Made by a program: the position numbers and the translations under genes. DNA of 7,428 nucleotides from NCBI GenBank assembly GCA_022720335.1, contig JAIHVJ010000092.1:1-7428 (forward strand). Reading direction: 5' to 3'. Source of the DNA: Collinsella sp. GTDB taxonomy: Bacteria; Actinomycetota; Coriobacteriia; Coriobacteriales; Coriobacteriaceae. Numbering within the stretch: position 1 is the first letter of the stretch; every line of letters begins with the position of its first letter. Shown piece after piece: positions 1 through 6,525 of this stretch. The notes under the pieces were generated by a model, which was given only the letters and a program-made list of their open reading frames with translations, was not told the DNA's origin and did not search any database.

Positions 1-71
1 GGAGAGAGGGGGGCGGCTGGGTTTGTATCGCATAGGGCCGCTCCCTTCTCGGGGGAAAGCGAGGCGATGCG

Positions 72-1520
72 CTACTGCGCGTCCGCCATAGTGTCGGCGA
101 GCTCCTTGTACCAGAGTGCCGACTGCTTGATGTAGCGTTTTTGCGTGTCGAAGTCGATGTAGAACAGGCCGTAGCGCTTGTTATAGCCATTGGCCCACGA
201 GAACTGGTCCTGCAGGCTCCAGATAAAGTAGCCCTGGACGTCGACGCCCTCGGCGCGCGCCTGGAGCACCTTCTCCATGTGCTGGTCGACAAAGTCGATG
301 CGCTCGGGATCGGCGACGATGCCGTTTGCGTCGGGCTCGGGGTCCTTGTGGCCCAGGCCGTTTTCGGTGATATAGATGACGGGGAGGTTGGGATAGGTGG
401 CGCTGATGTGCTTGAGCGTGTCGTAGAGGCCTTGCGGGTAGATGAGCCAATCCCAGTCGGTGGTGGGGATACCCGGCATATCGACCTGCTGCCCGACGCC
501 CTTAAACTTAAAGCACGAGGTGCCCTTGTCTCCGGTGCCGTTAAAGCTGTTGGTTGACTCGCCATCGTAGGCGGCGATAAACGCCGACTGATAGTAGTTG
601 AGGCCGAACATATCGTTGCGGGGCGCCGCCTTGGCGAGCTCCTCCATGTCGCTGTCCTCAACCGTAAGTGTGGCGTTGTTGGCACGCAGAATCTCGTTGA
701 TGAGTGAGAGGGTGCGCGCGGAGTAGTGACCCAGGAAGGCGCCGTCCATGATGAAGTCGGTGTAGAAGGCGTTGTACAGGTCGGCGGCGTGCTGGTCGGC
801 GGGCGAGTCGGTGGCAGGATATGCCGGCGTCAGGACGTTGACCATGCCAATGCGTCCGCCCAGGTGCTCGGTCTCGTCAAGATCCTTATACAGGTTGACG
901 GCGCGGGCGTGGGCAACGAGCTCGTTGTGCTGGCTCTGGATGCCGCTCGTCACATCAAAGTGATGGTTGGGCGGGAAGTTGCCTTGGATGTATTGGGAGT
1001 GCGAGAGGCTGATGAGCTCGTTGATGGTGAACCAATTCTTGACCTCGCGGAACTCGCGGAAGCAGAACTCGGCATAGCGCACATAGGCGTCGACGGTCTT
1101 GCGGTTGAGCCAGTCGCCCTGGTTGAACAGGGCGGCGGGGGAGTCAAAGTGATGCAGGGACACATAGGGCTCGACGCCATACTTTTTGCAGCAGGCGAAC
1201 AGCTCGTGGTAGTGCTTAACGCCCTCGGCGAGGGGTTCGGCATCGTCGCCGTTGGGGAAGATGCGGGTCCAGGCGATGGACACACGAATGGCGTTGAGTC
1301 CATGCTCGGCAGAAAGGCGGATATCCTCCTCGTAGCGGTTGTAGAAATCACTGGCCGGGTCGGGCAAAAAGCGACCCTGGGCGACAAGGTAATCGTCCCA
1401 CATGGTCTTACCCTTGCCTGCCACCTTCGTGGAACCTTCCGTTTGGTACGCGGCGGTTGCGGCGCCCCAAACAAAGCCCTTCGGCAGCTGCTGTACGCGG
1501 TTTAGCAAAGACATATGCAT
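72..1520 (-). CDS. lacG: GH1 6-phospho-beta-galactosidase (LacG-like), first paralogue
   Basis: This is a cytoplasmic family-1 glycoside hydrolase of 482 aa, the usual LacG length, predicted to cleave 6-phosphorylated beta-galactosides such as lactose 6-phosphate. The whole TIM-barrel is present: the N-terminal GAATAAYQTEG motif (about 19-29), LHHFD (122-126), acid/base Glu168 in FTINE, and nucleophile Glu386 in ITENGLG. The phosphate loop SWANGYNKRY (441-450) supplies Ser441, Lys448 and Tyr450. Trp442 in that loop is the residue that favours galactose over glucose in characterised LacG, so a phospho-beta-glucosidase is less likely. Two starts are possible, ATG at 1520 and ATG at 1514 two codons later. 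A GAGAGGG ribosome site (1530-1524) lies 3 nt from the first and 9 nt from the second, so the shorter 480-aa form may be the real one. No transporter gene accompanies it, unlike its paralogue at 3161-4600. It is divergent from a LacI-type gene and three operators lie in the shared upstream region. Confidence 0.93.
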   Translation of the reverse strand: MHMSLLNRVQQLPKGFVWGAATAAYQTEGSTKVAGKGKTMWDDYLVAQGRFLPDPASDFYNRYEEDIRLSAEHGLNAIRVSIAWTRIFPNGDDAEPLAEGVKHYHELFACCKKYGVEPYVSLHHFDSPAALFNQGDWLNRKTVDAYVRYAEFCFREFREVKNWFTINELISLSHSQYIQGNFPPNHHFDVTSGIQSQHNELVAHARAVNLYKDLDETEHLGGRIGMVNVLTPAYPATDSPADQHAADLYNAFYTDFIMDGAFLGHYSARTLSLINEILRANNATLTVEDSDMEELAKAAPRNDMFGLNYYQSAFIAAYDGESTNSFNGTGDKGTSCFKFKGVGQQVDMPGIPTTDWDWLIYPQGLYDTLKHISATYPNLPVIYITENGLGHKDPEPDANGIVADPERIDFVDQHMEKVLQARAEGVDVQGYFIWSLQDQFSWANGYNKRYGLFYIDFDTQKRYIKQSALWYKELADTMADAQ

Positions 1521-1633
1521 ACACCCTCTCGTCTCGCTGTTCGATATTGTGCGTTTGCGCTCAGGAGGCTCCCTGGTTAGCGTTCAGCGGTGAAAAAGCC
1601 CGATAAACACTATCTTAAAATGATTAGAACCAA

Positions 1634-1651
1634 AATGAGCACGTGAACATT
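1634..1651. promoter_or_regulatory. LacI-type operator O1a
   Basis: The 18-bp imperfect palindrome AATGAGCACGTGAACATT has the central CG typical of LacI-family operators. Its left half is AATGAGCAC. Its right half, read on the other strand, is AATGTTCAC. It lies about 115 bp upstream of the minus-strand GH1 gene. It overlaps the -35 position of a weak possible promoter for that gene (minus-strand TGCTCA, 18 nt, TAAGAT at 1617-1612), where a bound repressor would block RNA polymerase. The operator call is by sequence pattern and position; that promoter is only suggestive. Confidence 0.7.
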
Positions 1652-1655
1652 TGAC

Positions 1656-1673
1656 AATGAGCACGTTAACATC
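1656..1673. promoter_or_regulatory. LacI-type operator O1b
   Basis: AATGAGCACGTTAACATC repeats O1a with three changes, exactly 22 bp downstream of it. That puts the two sites about two helical turns apart, on the same face of the DNA. Such a tandem arrangement would allow two repressor dimers to bind side by side. Its right half, read on the other strand, is GATGTTAAC, which resembles the AATGTTAAC half-site found in the second regulatory region at 6615-6632. Confidence 0.7.
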
Positions 1674-1747
1674 CGGCTGGGATGTATAGAAACAAAACAA
1701 CTTCAAACAGCCGCGAACGGTTGTATTTGTTCGGTAAGCGGTTTTGA

Positions 1748-1777
1748 TTGACAGAAGTTTTCATGTTGTGGTATATG
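1748..1777 (+). promoter_or_regulatory. Probable promoter of the first LacI-type gene
   Basis: A consensus -35 box TTGACA (1748-1753) is followed after 18 nt by TATATG (1772-1777), which matches 4 of 6 bases of the -10 consensus. Transcription would begin near 1784. That places operator O1c at about +5 to +22, where a bound repressor would block its own gene. A short inverted repeat, CGAAC at 1714-1718 and GTTCG at 1729-1733, lies just upstream and its role is unclear. Confidence 0.5.
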
Positions 1778-1787
1778 GCTCGGGTAT

Positions 1788-1805
1788 CATGAGCACGTTA
1801 TCAAT
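1788..1805. promoter_or_regulatory. LacI-type operator O1c, probably autoregulatory
   Basis: CATGAGCACGTTATCAAT shares the core ATGAGCACGTTA with O1b. The right half is the most diverged of the set (ATTGATAAC on the other strand). It sits 132 bp downstream of O1b, directly after the predicted start point of the repressor transcript. This is the expected place for autorepression, and the distance to O1a and O1b would permit a DNA loop. Confidence 0.62.
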
Positions 1806-1840
1806 GTATGTACGATGCGCCATGGGCGCGGGGAATAGTT

Positions 1841-1850
1841 GGGAAGCAGG
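1841..1850 (+). promoter_or_regulatory. Ribosome binding site that decides the first LacI start
   Basis: GGGAAGCAGG contains AGCAGG, which ends 5 nt before the GTG at 1856. The ATG at 1808 has no purine-rich ribosome site and lies almost on top of operator O1c. The ATG at 1865 has GGAAGG only one base upstream, which is too close, and AGCAGG 14 nt upstream, which is rather far. On spacing, GTG 1856 is the best start. Confidence 0.5.
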
Positions 1851-1855
1851 TTAGC

Positions 1856-2893
1856 GTGGAAGGCATGGATCAGCAGACAAGGAATGGTCGTTCGGCGAGC
1901 GCGGCAGAGGTTGCGGCGCTCGCTGGCGTGAGCCGCCAGACTGTGTCTCGCGTGGTCAACGGTATGCCCAACGTGACGGAAAAGACGCGCAAGCGTGTGC
2001 TGGCCGCCATGGAAGAGCTGGGCTTTCGTCCCAATTTTGCTGGAGCGGCGTTGCGCGGCGGGTCGTATCGTTCTATTGGCCTGTGCATGTACAACATCAC
2101 ACGTGTCGGTAACCTGGCGACGCTCGAGGGTATCATGCAAGCGGCGCGCGAGCACGATTTTGCCGTCACTATGATCGAGATGGGCGGCGACAAGCCCTAT
2201 GCACTTGCCGATGCCTCGCGCCGCATGGTCGAGCGACCCGTCGACGGCATGATTCTCAACATGAACCGCATGGCTCCCGATTTTGAGGAGTTTGTTCCCC
2301 AGCCGGGAGTGCGAACGGTCATCCTGTCCATGTATGCGCATCCGCGCTGCACGACGATCGACTCCGACCAGTATGGTTCGTGCGAGCTGTTGACCAATTA
2401 TCTGCTGGAACATGGTCACTCGAATATGCGGTTTGTGGCGGGTCCGGAAAACTCGATTTCCTCGCGTTTTCGTGAGGCCGGTTGGCGCGATACGCTGGGT
2501 CGTGCTCATGTCGATGCCGCTCCGATGCTGCGTGGCGATTGGAGTGCGGACAGTGGGTACGCCATGGGCGAGCGGATTGCGGCCGAGGTGCTTGCCGGCG
2601 GGTCGCAGACGCCGACTGCCGTGCTTGCGGCAAATGACCAGATGGCGCTGGGCGTTATCGCCGCGCTCGAGAACGCGGGCCTGTCCGTGCCCGACGACGT
2701 GAGCGTGGTTGGTATCGACGACGCACTCGAGGGACTTGTTCCTCACAATCGGCTGACGACGCTGCGATTTGATTTGCGCGGTGTCGGTAAGCTTGCGTTT
2801 GAGGCTGCGATTGGAGAGAGCTCGTCTATCGAGGCGATTCATGTGCCGAGTACGCTGGTCGAACGCTCGACTGTTAGGGACATACGGGGTTAG
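1856..2893 (+). CDS. LacI-family transcriptional repressor, first paralogue
   Basis: This is a DNA-binding repressor of the LacI/GalR family, about 345 aa from GTG 1856 (342 from ATG 1865, 361 from ATG 1808), within the normal family size. The N-terminal helix-turn-helix reads AAEVAALAGVSRQTVSRVVN. Its recognition helix carries Arg-Gln...Arg at the positions equivalent to Tyr17, Gln18 and Arg22 of E. coli LacI. A hinge segment RPNFAGAALRGG follows, then a periplasmic-binding-protein-like effector domain ending with the family signature AANDQMALGVIAALENAGL and VSVVGIDD. The gene is divergent from the GH1 enzyme at 72-1520 and most likely represses it and itself through operators O1a-c. The inducer cannot be read from sequence; a phosphorylated galactoside or galactose 6-phosphate is a reasonable guess. 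It is clearly paralogous to the partial gene at 6790. It ends just before the palindromic repeats that separate it from the convergent lactose operon. Confidence 0.92.
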   Translation: MEGMDQQTRNGRSASAAEVAALAGVSRQTVSRVVNGMPNVTEKTRKRVLAAMEELGFRPNFAGAALRGGSYRSIGLCMYNITRVGNLATLEGIMQAAREHDFAVTMIEMGGDKPYALADASRRMVERPVDGMILNMNRMAPDFEEFVPQPGVRTVILSMYAHPRCTTIDSDQYGSCELLTNYLLEHGHSNMRFVAGPENSISSRFREAGWRDTLGRAHVDAAPMLRGDWSADSGYAMGERIAAEVLAGGSQTPTAVLAANDQMALGVIAALENAGLSVPDDVSVVGIDDALEGLVPHNRLTTLRFDLRGVGKLAFEAAIGESSSIEAIHVPSTLVERSTVRDIRG

Positions 2894-2901
2894 GTCCTAC
2901 T

Positions 2902-2964
2902 CCGTTTGTCTCGATTTGTAACAGGTAGACGGTCAAAAGCGGGCTACGTGTTACAGATTTAGAT
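2902..2964. repeat. Palindromic intergenic repeat, copy 1
   Basis: The left arm TCTCGATTTGTAACA (2908-2922) faces the right arm TGTTACAGATTTAGA (2949-2963), pairing at about 12 of 15 positions. Short inner arms GTAG (2925-2928) and CTAC (2944-2947) continue the stem. The loop includes the run GGTCAAAA. A second, similar element follows at 2983-3051, which makes this a tandem pair of REP-like elements. It starts 8 bp after the stop of the first LacI gene. The fold could end that transcript, but no long T run follows it. Confidence 0.75.
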
Positions 2965-2982
2965 TCTTCGGAAAGAGCAATC

Positions 2983-3051
2983 CTGTTCGTCTCAATCTGT
3001 AACAGCTAGGACCAAAAAACTCGGCTAGATGTTACAGATCGAGACAAACGG
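2983..3051. repeat. Palindromic intergenic repeat, copy 2
   Basis: The left arm (2983-3004, ending AATCTGTAACA) and right arm (3030-3051, starting TGTTACAGATCGAGAC) pair at about 19 of 22 positions, with inner arms CTAG (3006-3009) and CTAG (3025-3028). The loop contains ACCAAAAAAC, similar to the copy-1 loop. The right arm also pairs at 21 of 22 positions with the outer left arm of copy 1 (2902-2923), so the whole 150-bp block is a nested palindrome. No coding potential is seen inside. Confidence 0.78.
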
Positions 3052-3063
3052 CTCCCGACCAGC

Positions 3064-3114
3064 CCAAAAACAAAAAGACCGGGGGCGGCGCGCCGTGTGA
3101 CGTGCCGCCCCCGG
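3064..3114 (-). terminator. Rho-independent terminator of the lacE-lacG operon
   Basis: CCGGGGGCGGC (3079-3089) and GCCGCCCCCGG (3104-3114) form a perfect 11-bp G/C stem around a 14-nt loop. Read on the minus strand, the stem is followed by two T runs (TCTTTTTGTTTTTGGG), the classic pattern. It lies about 47 bp past the lacG stop codon. On the plus strand no T run follows the stem, so it should act mainly on minus-strand transcripts. Confidence 0.92.
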
Positions 3115-3160
3115 CTGAGAAATGGGGACAGGTTGTGTGAGCGGGCAACCCCGCCAGCCA

Positions 3161-4600
3161 CTAGTCCAGACGACGGGTCTGCGCTACGTGCTTATACCAG
3201 TATGCGCTTGCCTTGGGCGTGCGCTTCTGGGTTTCAAAGTCAACGTAGAAGAAGCCGTAACGCTTGTTGTAGCCATTGGTCCAGGAGAACTGATCCTGCA
3301 GGCTCCACAGGAAGTAGCCGCCCACGTTGACGCCCACCTCCATGGCCTTGAGCAGCCAGCGCAGGTGCTGCTCGATGTAGTCGATGCGCGGCTGGTCGTC
3401 CACAAAACCGTCCTTGTAGGGATCCTTGTAGCCCATGCCGTTCTCGGTGATGAAAATCTGCTTGTAGTTGGGGTAGCGCTGCTTAATGTAGACGAGCAGA
3501 TCGAACAGGCCCTCGGGATAGATGATCCAGTCCCAGTCGGTGGTGGGGATGCCAGGCTTGTTCACATGCTCGCCAATACCCTTAACGCGCCAGCGTCCGG
3601 TGCCCTTCTCGCCCGTACCGTTGTGGTGCAGGTCGTTCTCGCCATCGTAAGCCTTCAAGAAGCGGCACTGGTAGTTGTTAACGCCCAGGTAGTCGTTGTA
3701 GAGCGCGGCCTCGCGCATAATCTCGAGGTCCTCGTCTAGGATCTCGATGGTGCCGCCCGAGACGGCGGCCAGGCGGTTGGCGCACTCGAGGGTGTCGGGC
3801 GCGTAGTCGCCGCGGAAGGTGGCGTCGAGCAAAAACTGGTTTTGCAGCACGTGCTCGTTGTTGGCGGCTTTGATGTCGGCGGGGTCGTTCTCGTTGAGCG
3901 GATACTTAAACTCCAACGACTGAATGACGCCGATCTTGCCCTTAAAACCGCCGTTGTGGAAGGCCAGTACTGCCTTGGCGTGGGCGAGCATCATGTTGTG
4001 CTCGCACTGGAAGGCCTCGGCCAGATGCGCCTTGACGCCGCCGGGGAAGGTGCCCTCGATGTAGGTGTTGGAGGCATCGGCCCAAATCTCGTTAAAGGTG
4101 AACCAGTAGGTTACCTGGTCGGCGTACTCCTTAAAGCAGAAGGTGGCAAAGTTCACAAAGGCGTCGATGGTCTCGCGATTGAGGAAGTCGCCCTTCTCAA
4201 AGAGGGCAAGCGGCGTGTCGAAGTGATGCAGCGTGACAAACGGCTCAACGTGGTGCTTATGGCACTCGGCGAAGAGATCGTGATAGAACTGGACGCCCTC
4301 GGGGTTGATTTCGCCGGTACCGTTGGGGAAGATGCGGCTCCAGGCGATGGAGAGGCGAATGCCGTTGATGCCGAACTCCTCGCACAGCTCCAGGTCGACG
4401 GGGTACTGGTTGTAGAAGTCGGAAGCGGGATCGGGGGAGAAGCGCCCCTGGGCCTCCAGGAAGTCGTCCCAGGCGACCTTGCCCTTACCGTGAGCGCGGG
4501 TCTCACCCTCTACCTGGTAGGCAGCGGTGGCGCCGCCAAAGACAAAGTCCTCGGGAAACTGCGCAGGCGGGTTGGTGACGCTGGCGGGGTTAACGAACAT
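3161..4600 (-). CDS. lacG: GH1 6-phospho-beta-galactosidase (LacG), operon paralogue
   Basis: This 479-aa cytoplasmic family-1 glycosidase should hydrolyse lactose 6-phosphate, made by the LacE encoded just upstream, to galactose 6-phosphate and glucose. It closely follows the LacG pattern: FGGATAAYQVEG near the N-terminus (about 21-32), IAWSRIFPNGTGE, HVEPFVTLHHFDTP, acid/base Glu171 in FTFNE, and nucleophile Glu386 in ITENGMG. The phosphate loop SWTNGYNKRY (439-448) supplies Ser439, Lys446 and Tyr448, with the galactose-favouring Trp440. The start ATG has only a weak ribosome site (GGAT about 3 nt upstream), so translation may depend on its position in the operon. It is the second gene of a two-gene unit, 66 nt after lacE with a hairpin between them, and is followed by a strong terminator. 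A phospho-beta-glucosidase role is the main alternative but fits the Trp and the LacE partner less well. Confidence 0.95.
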   Translation of the reverse strand: MFVNPASVTNPPAQFPEDFVFGGATAAYQVEGETRAHGKGKVAWDDFLEAQGRFSPDPASDFYNQYPVDLELCEEFGINGIRLSIAWSRIFPNGTGEINPEGVQFYHDLFAECHKHHVEPFVTLHHFDTPLALFEKGDFLNRETIDAFVNFATFCFKEYADQVTYWFTFNEIWADASNTYIEGTFPGGVKAHLAEAFQCEHNMMLAHAKAVLAFHNGGFKGKIGVIQSLEFKYPLNENDPADIKAANNEHVLQNQFLLDATFRGDYAPDTLECANRLAAVSGGTIEILDEDLEIMREAALYNDYLGVNNYQCRFLKAYDGENDLHHNGTGEKGTGRWRVKGIGEHVNKPGIPTTDWDWIIYPEGLFDLLVYIKQRYPNYKQIFITENGMGYKDPYKDGFVDDQPRIDYIEQHLRWLLKAMEVGVNVGGYFLWSLQDQFSWTNGYNKRYGFFYVDFETQKRTPKASAYWYKHVAQTRRLD

Positions 4601-4623
4601 GATGATCCAATCGTCTAAAGCGA

Positions 4624-4657
4624 AGGGCCAGCCGGCTGTGGATGGTCGGCTGGCCTT
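4624..4657 (-). other. Intercistronic hairpin between lacE and lacG
   Basis: GGCCAGCCG (4626-4634) and CGGCTGGCC (4647-4655) form a perfect 9-bp stem, extended by a G-U and an A-U pair, around a 12-nt loop. It lies between the lacE stop and the lacG start. On the minus strand it is followed by CTTCGCTTTAGA, which is not a proper T run. An RNA-stability or processing element, or a partial attenuator that lowers lacG relative to lacE, is more likely than a full terminator. Confidence 0.72.
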
Positions 4658-4666
4658 GGGCGTTAC

Positions 4667-6433
4667 TTACTTCGAAAGTTGCTCGCTTACGAAGGCGAGA
4701 GACTTATCGCCGTTCTGGGAGAGCTCGATGTACTGCTTGCCACGGCAGGCGACGCACTTGTTGCCCACGCGCTCGCAGTCCTTTTGCAGGTCGGCCAGGT
4801 AACTGGCGGCCTGCGGGGCCAGGACGACCAGGTCAAAGTCGGGGAGCATGTCGACATGGTTGCCATAGGCCTCGGCAGCGGTTTCAAGATCGATGCCGCG
4901 CTCCTTAGCAGCCTTGGCCAGTGCGTTGGCGAGCAGGCCCGAGGTTCCGCCGCCCTGGCAGAGCACGAGCACGCGCTTGCCGTTGAGGTCGCTGGCGGTC
5001 GTTGCCTCAACGGCGACAGCGGCGGGAGCATCGGTCTTTACAGCCTCGGCAGCGGCGCCGGCGGCAACGCTCTTGGCATCGGCCTTGCCCTGGAAGGCGT
5101 CGTTGAGCTTGGCAGCCTTCTCGGCGTTCTTGGCGGCGAGCTCCTCCTGGGAGATCTCGGCCTCCTCGGCGCACTTCTGGGCGTCATAGGCACGGAAGAA
5201 CGGATAGTACAGGGCAAAGTCGACAACCAGGATAAGGGCGAGCATCACAAAGGCGAGCGGCTGGAAGCCCAGGCCCATGATGGTGCCGATGGGGCCGGGG
5301 ACGGTCCAGGGCAGGGTGTACATAAAGCCGTTCATGCCCAAGAAGTCGATAAAGATCTTGAGGATCCAGATGTTGGCGATCGGGGCAAAGACAAACGGGA
5401 CAAAGAAGACGGGATTGAGCACGATGGGTGCGGCGAACAGTAGCGGCTCGTTGACGGCAAAGCACACGGGGACGATAGCGGCCTTACCGACGGCGCGCAT
5501 CTCCTGAGACTTGGCCAAGAAGCAGAACATAAAGACCAGGACGAGCGTGGCGCCGGTGCCGCCCATGCAGACGACGAAGTACTGGGCACCCTGGGTCAGG
5601 ACAGCGGAAGCGTGCTGACCGGCCTGGAACGCAGCCAGGTTGTCGGTCATATTGGCAACGAGAGCGGCAGCGATGGCGGGCTCGACGATCGAGGGGCCGT
5701 GGACGCCGACGAACCAGAACAGGCTCATGGCGCCGTAGATCACAGCGAGGCCGATGTAGCCGTCGGCAGCGGTGAACAGGGGCTGGAACACCTGGATGAC
5801 GCCCTGGGCAAAGCAGAAGCCAAAAGCAGCGCGGAAGGCTATGTCAAAGACCCAAAAGACGGTGATGCAGACGGAGAAGGGGATGATGTCCTTAAAGGTC
5901 TGCGAGATGTTGGGCGGAACCTGCTCGGGCATCTTGACAGTGATGTTGCGCTTAATGAAGAACTTGTAGATGATGCCGGTCACAAACGCAGCGATGAAGG
6001 CGGTCAGCAGGCCCTTGGAACCAAGGTAGGTGGTGTTGAAACCGCTGGCGGCGTCCGTGGCGATCGTGTCGCTCGAAAGGAGCAAGAAGCCGATGATGGC
6101 CGCGCACATGCACGAGATGAAGTTGATCTGGTTGTTCTTGGGCAGGTCGCGGTTCTGAGCGTCGGCGAAGTGCTTGGCCGTAGTGGCGGCACAAGCGATG
6201 GCCAGGATGCCCATGGAGTAGTTGTAGCACTTCCACAGGGCGTTGTTGATGTCATCGGGCCAGTAGAAACCCCAGATGTTGGGGACCGAGGCTACCAGGC
6301 AGAAGATGGACGAGAAGATGATGATGGGGATGACGGAGATAAAGCCGTCGCGGATCGCCTTGAGGTACTTGTTGCGGGCGATCGCGTTGAAAAAGGGCTG
6401 GCCCTTTTCGATGATGGCGATGAGTTGCTCCAT
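4667..6433 (-). CDS. lacE: Lactose-specific PTS IIC-IIB fusion (LacE)
   Basis: This 588-aa membrane permease imports lactose and phosphorylates it at the galactosyl C6. It follows the Staphylococcus/Lactococcus LacE pattern from its first residues (IEKGQPFFNAIARNKYLKAI). The IIC membrane domain spans about 1-415 and includes GSKGLLTAF, FQPLFTAADG, HGPSIVEPA (His245), MGGTGATL and NEPLLFAAPIVLNP (Glu329). His245 and Glu329 match the sugar-site His and Glu of the characterised ChbC-type IIC. An Ala-rich charged linker (about 418-484) leads to the IIB domain, whose phosphorylated residue is Cys492 in VLVLCQGGGTSGLLANAL. A strong ribosome site AGGAG (6444-6440) lies 6 nt before the ATG. It is the first gene of the operon with lacG, and divergent from a LacI-type gene. 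No IIA (LacF) gene is in the window, so phosphate must come from a IIA encoded elsewhere. Extra cysteines, including CVAC at 560-563, occur late in IIB. Confidence 0.96.
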   Translation of the reverse strand: MEQLIAIIEKGQPFFNAIARNKYLKAIRDGFISVIPIIIFSSIFCLVASVPNIWGFYWPDDINNALWKCYNYSMGILAIACAATTAKHFADAQNRDLPKNNQINFISCMCAAIIGFLLLSSDTIATDAASGFNTTYLGSKGLLTAFIAAFVTGIIYKFFIKRNITVKMPEQVPPNISQTFKDIIPFSVCITVFWVFDIAFRAAFGFCFAQGVIQVFQPLFTAADGYIGLAVIYGAMSLFWFVGVHGPSIVEPAIAAALVANMTDNLAAFQAGQHASAVLTQGAQYFVVCMGGTGATLVLVFMFCFLAKSQEMRAVGKAAIVPVCFAVNEPLLFAAPIVLNPVFFVPFVFAPIANIWILKIFIDFLGMNGFMYTLPWTVPGPIGTIMGLGFQPLAFVMLALILVVDFALYYPFFRAYDAQKCAEEAEISQEELAAKNAEKAAKLNDAFQGKADAKSVAAGAAAEAVKTDAPAAVAVEATTASDLNGKRVLVLCQGGGTSGLLANALAKAAKERGIDLETAAEAYGNHVDMLPDFDLVVLAPQAASYLADLQKDCERVGNKCVACRGKQYIELSQNGDKSLAFVSEQLSK

Positions 6434-6494
6434 GCAATGCTCCTAAGAGTCGGTGGGTTAGCAACGATGGTAGCTTTTGACGTTCGGTTGCCAA

Positions 6495-6512
6495 AATGTT
6501 GACGTTGCCATT
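6495..6512. promoter_or_regulatory. LacI-type operator O2a, next to lacE
   Basis: AATGTTGACGTTGCCATT has halves AATGTTGAC and, on the other strand, AATGGCAAC, around a central CG. The outer bases extend the palindrome to CAAAATG (6492-6498) and CATTTTG (6509-6515). It lies about 62 bp upstream of the lacE start codon, where a bound repressor could block the operon. The same motif recurs in opposite orientation at 6615-6632. Confidence 0.75.
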
Positions 6513-6525
6513 TTGTGACACAAAA
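6511..6525. promoter_or_regulatory. Perfect TTTTGTG-A-CACAAAA palindrome
   Basis: Seven-base arms TTTTGTG (6511-6517) and CACAAAA (6519-6525) flank a single A. The site overlaps the right edge of operator O2a by two to five bases, so a protein binding here could compete with the repressor. The regulator cannot be identified. The TGTGACACA core recalls CRP/FNR-like sites but lacks their standard spacing. Confidence 0.4.

Noticed and set aside
24..67. Hairpin beyond the first GH1 gene as its terminator
   Set aside because: Only a short, bulged stem can be drawn and no T run follows it on the minus strand.
1787..2842. Long antisense open frame (351 codons) across the first lacI gene
   Set aside because: It mirrors a clearly real LacI-family gene and its translation shows no recognisable domain. 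High G+C with strong third-position bias leaves such frames open by chance.
2902..3051. CRISPR array
   Set aside because: There are only two units, the arms alternate in orientation, and the would-be spacers resemble each other. A palindromic repeat fits better.
72..4600. Reading the GH1 genes as plain beta-glucosidases
   Set aside because: Both have the Ser...Lys-Arg-Tyr phosphate loop of phospho-glycosidases with the adjacent Trp of the LacG type, and one lies directly behind lacE.
5612..6502. Antisense open frame of 296 codons across lacE, and similar ones across both GH1 genes (for example 726-1505 and 3842-4618)
   Set aside because: The translations are low-complexity, rich in Val, Gly, Asp and Glu, as expected from the reverse of G/C-biased codons, while the opposite strand encodes conserved enzymes.
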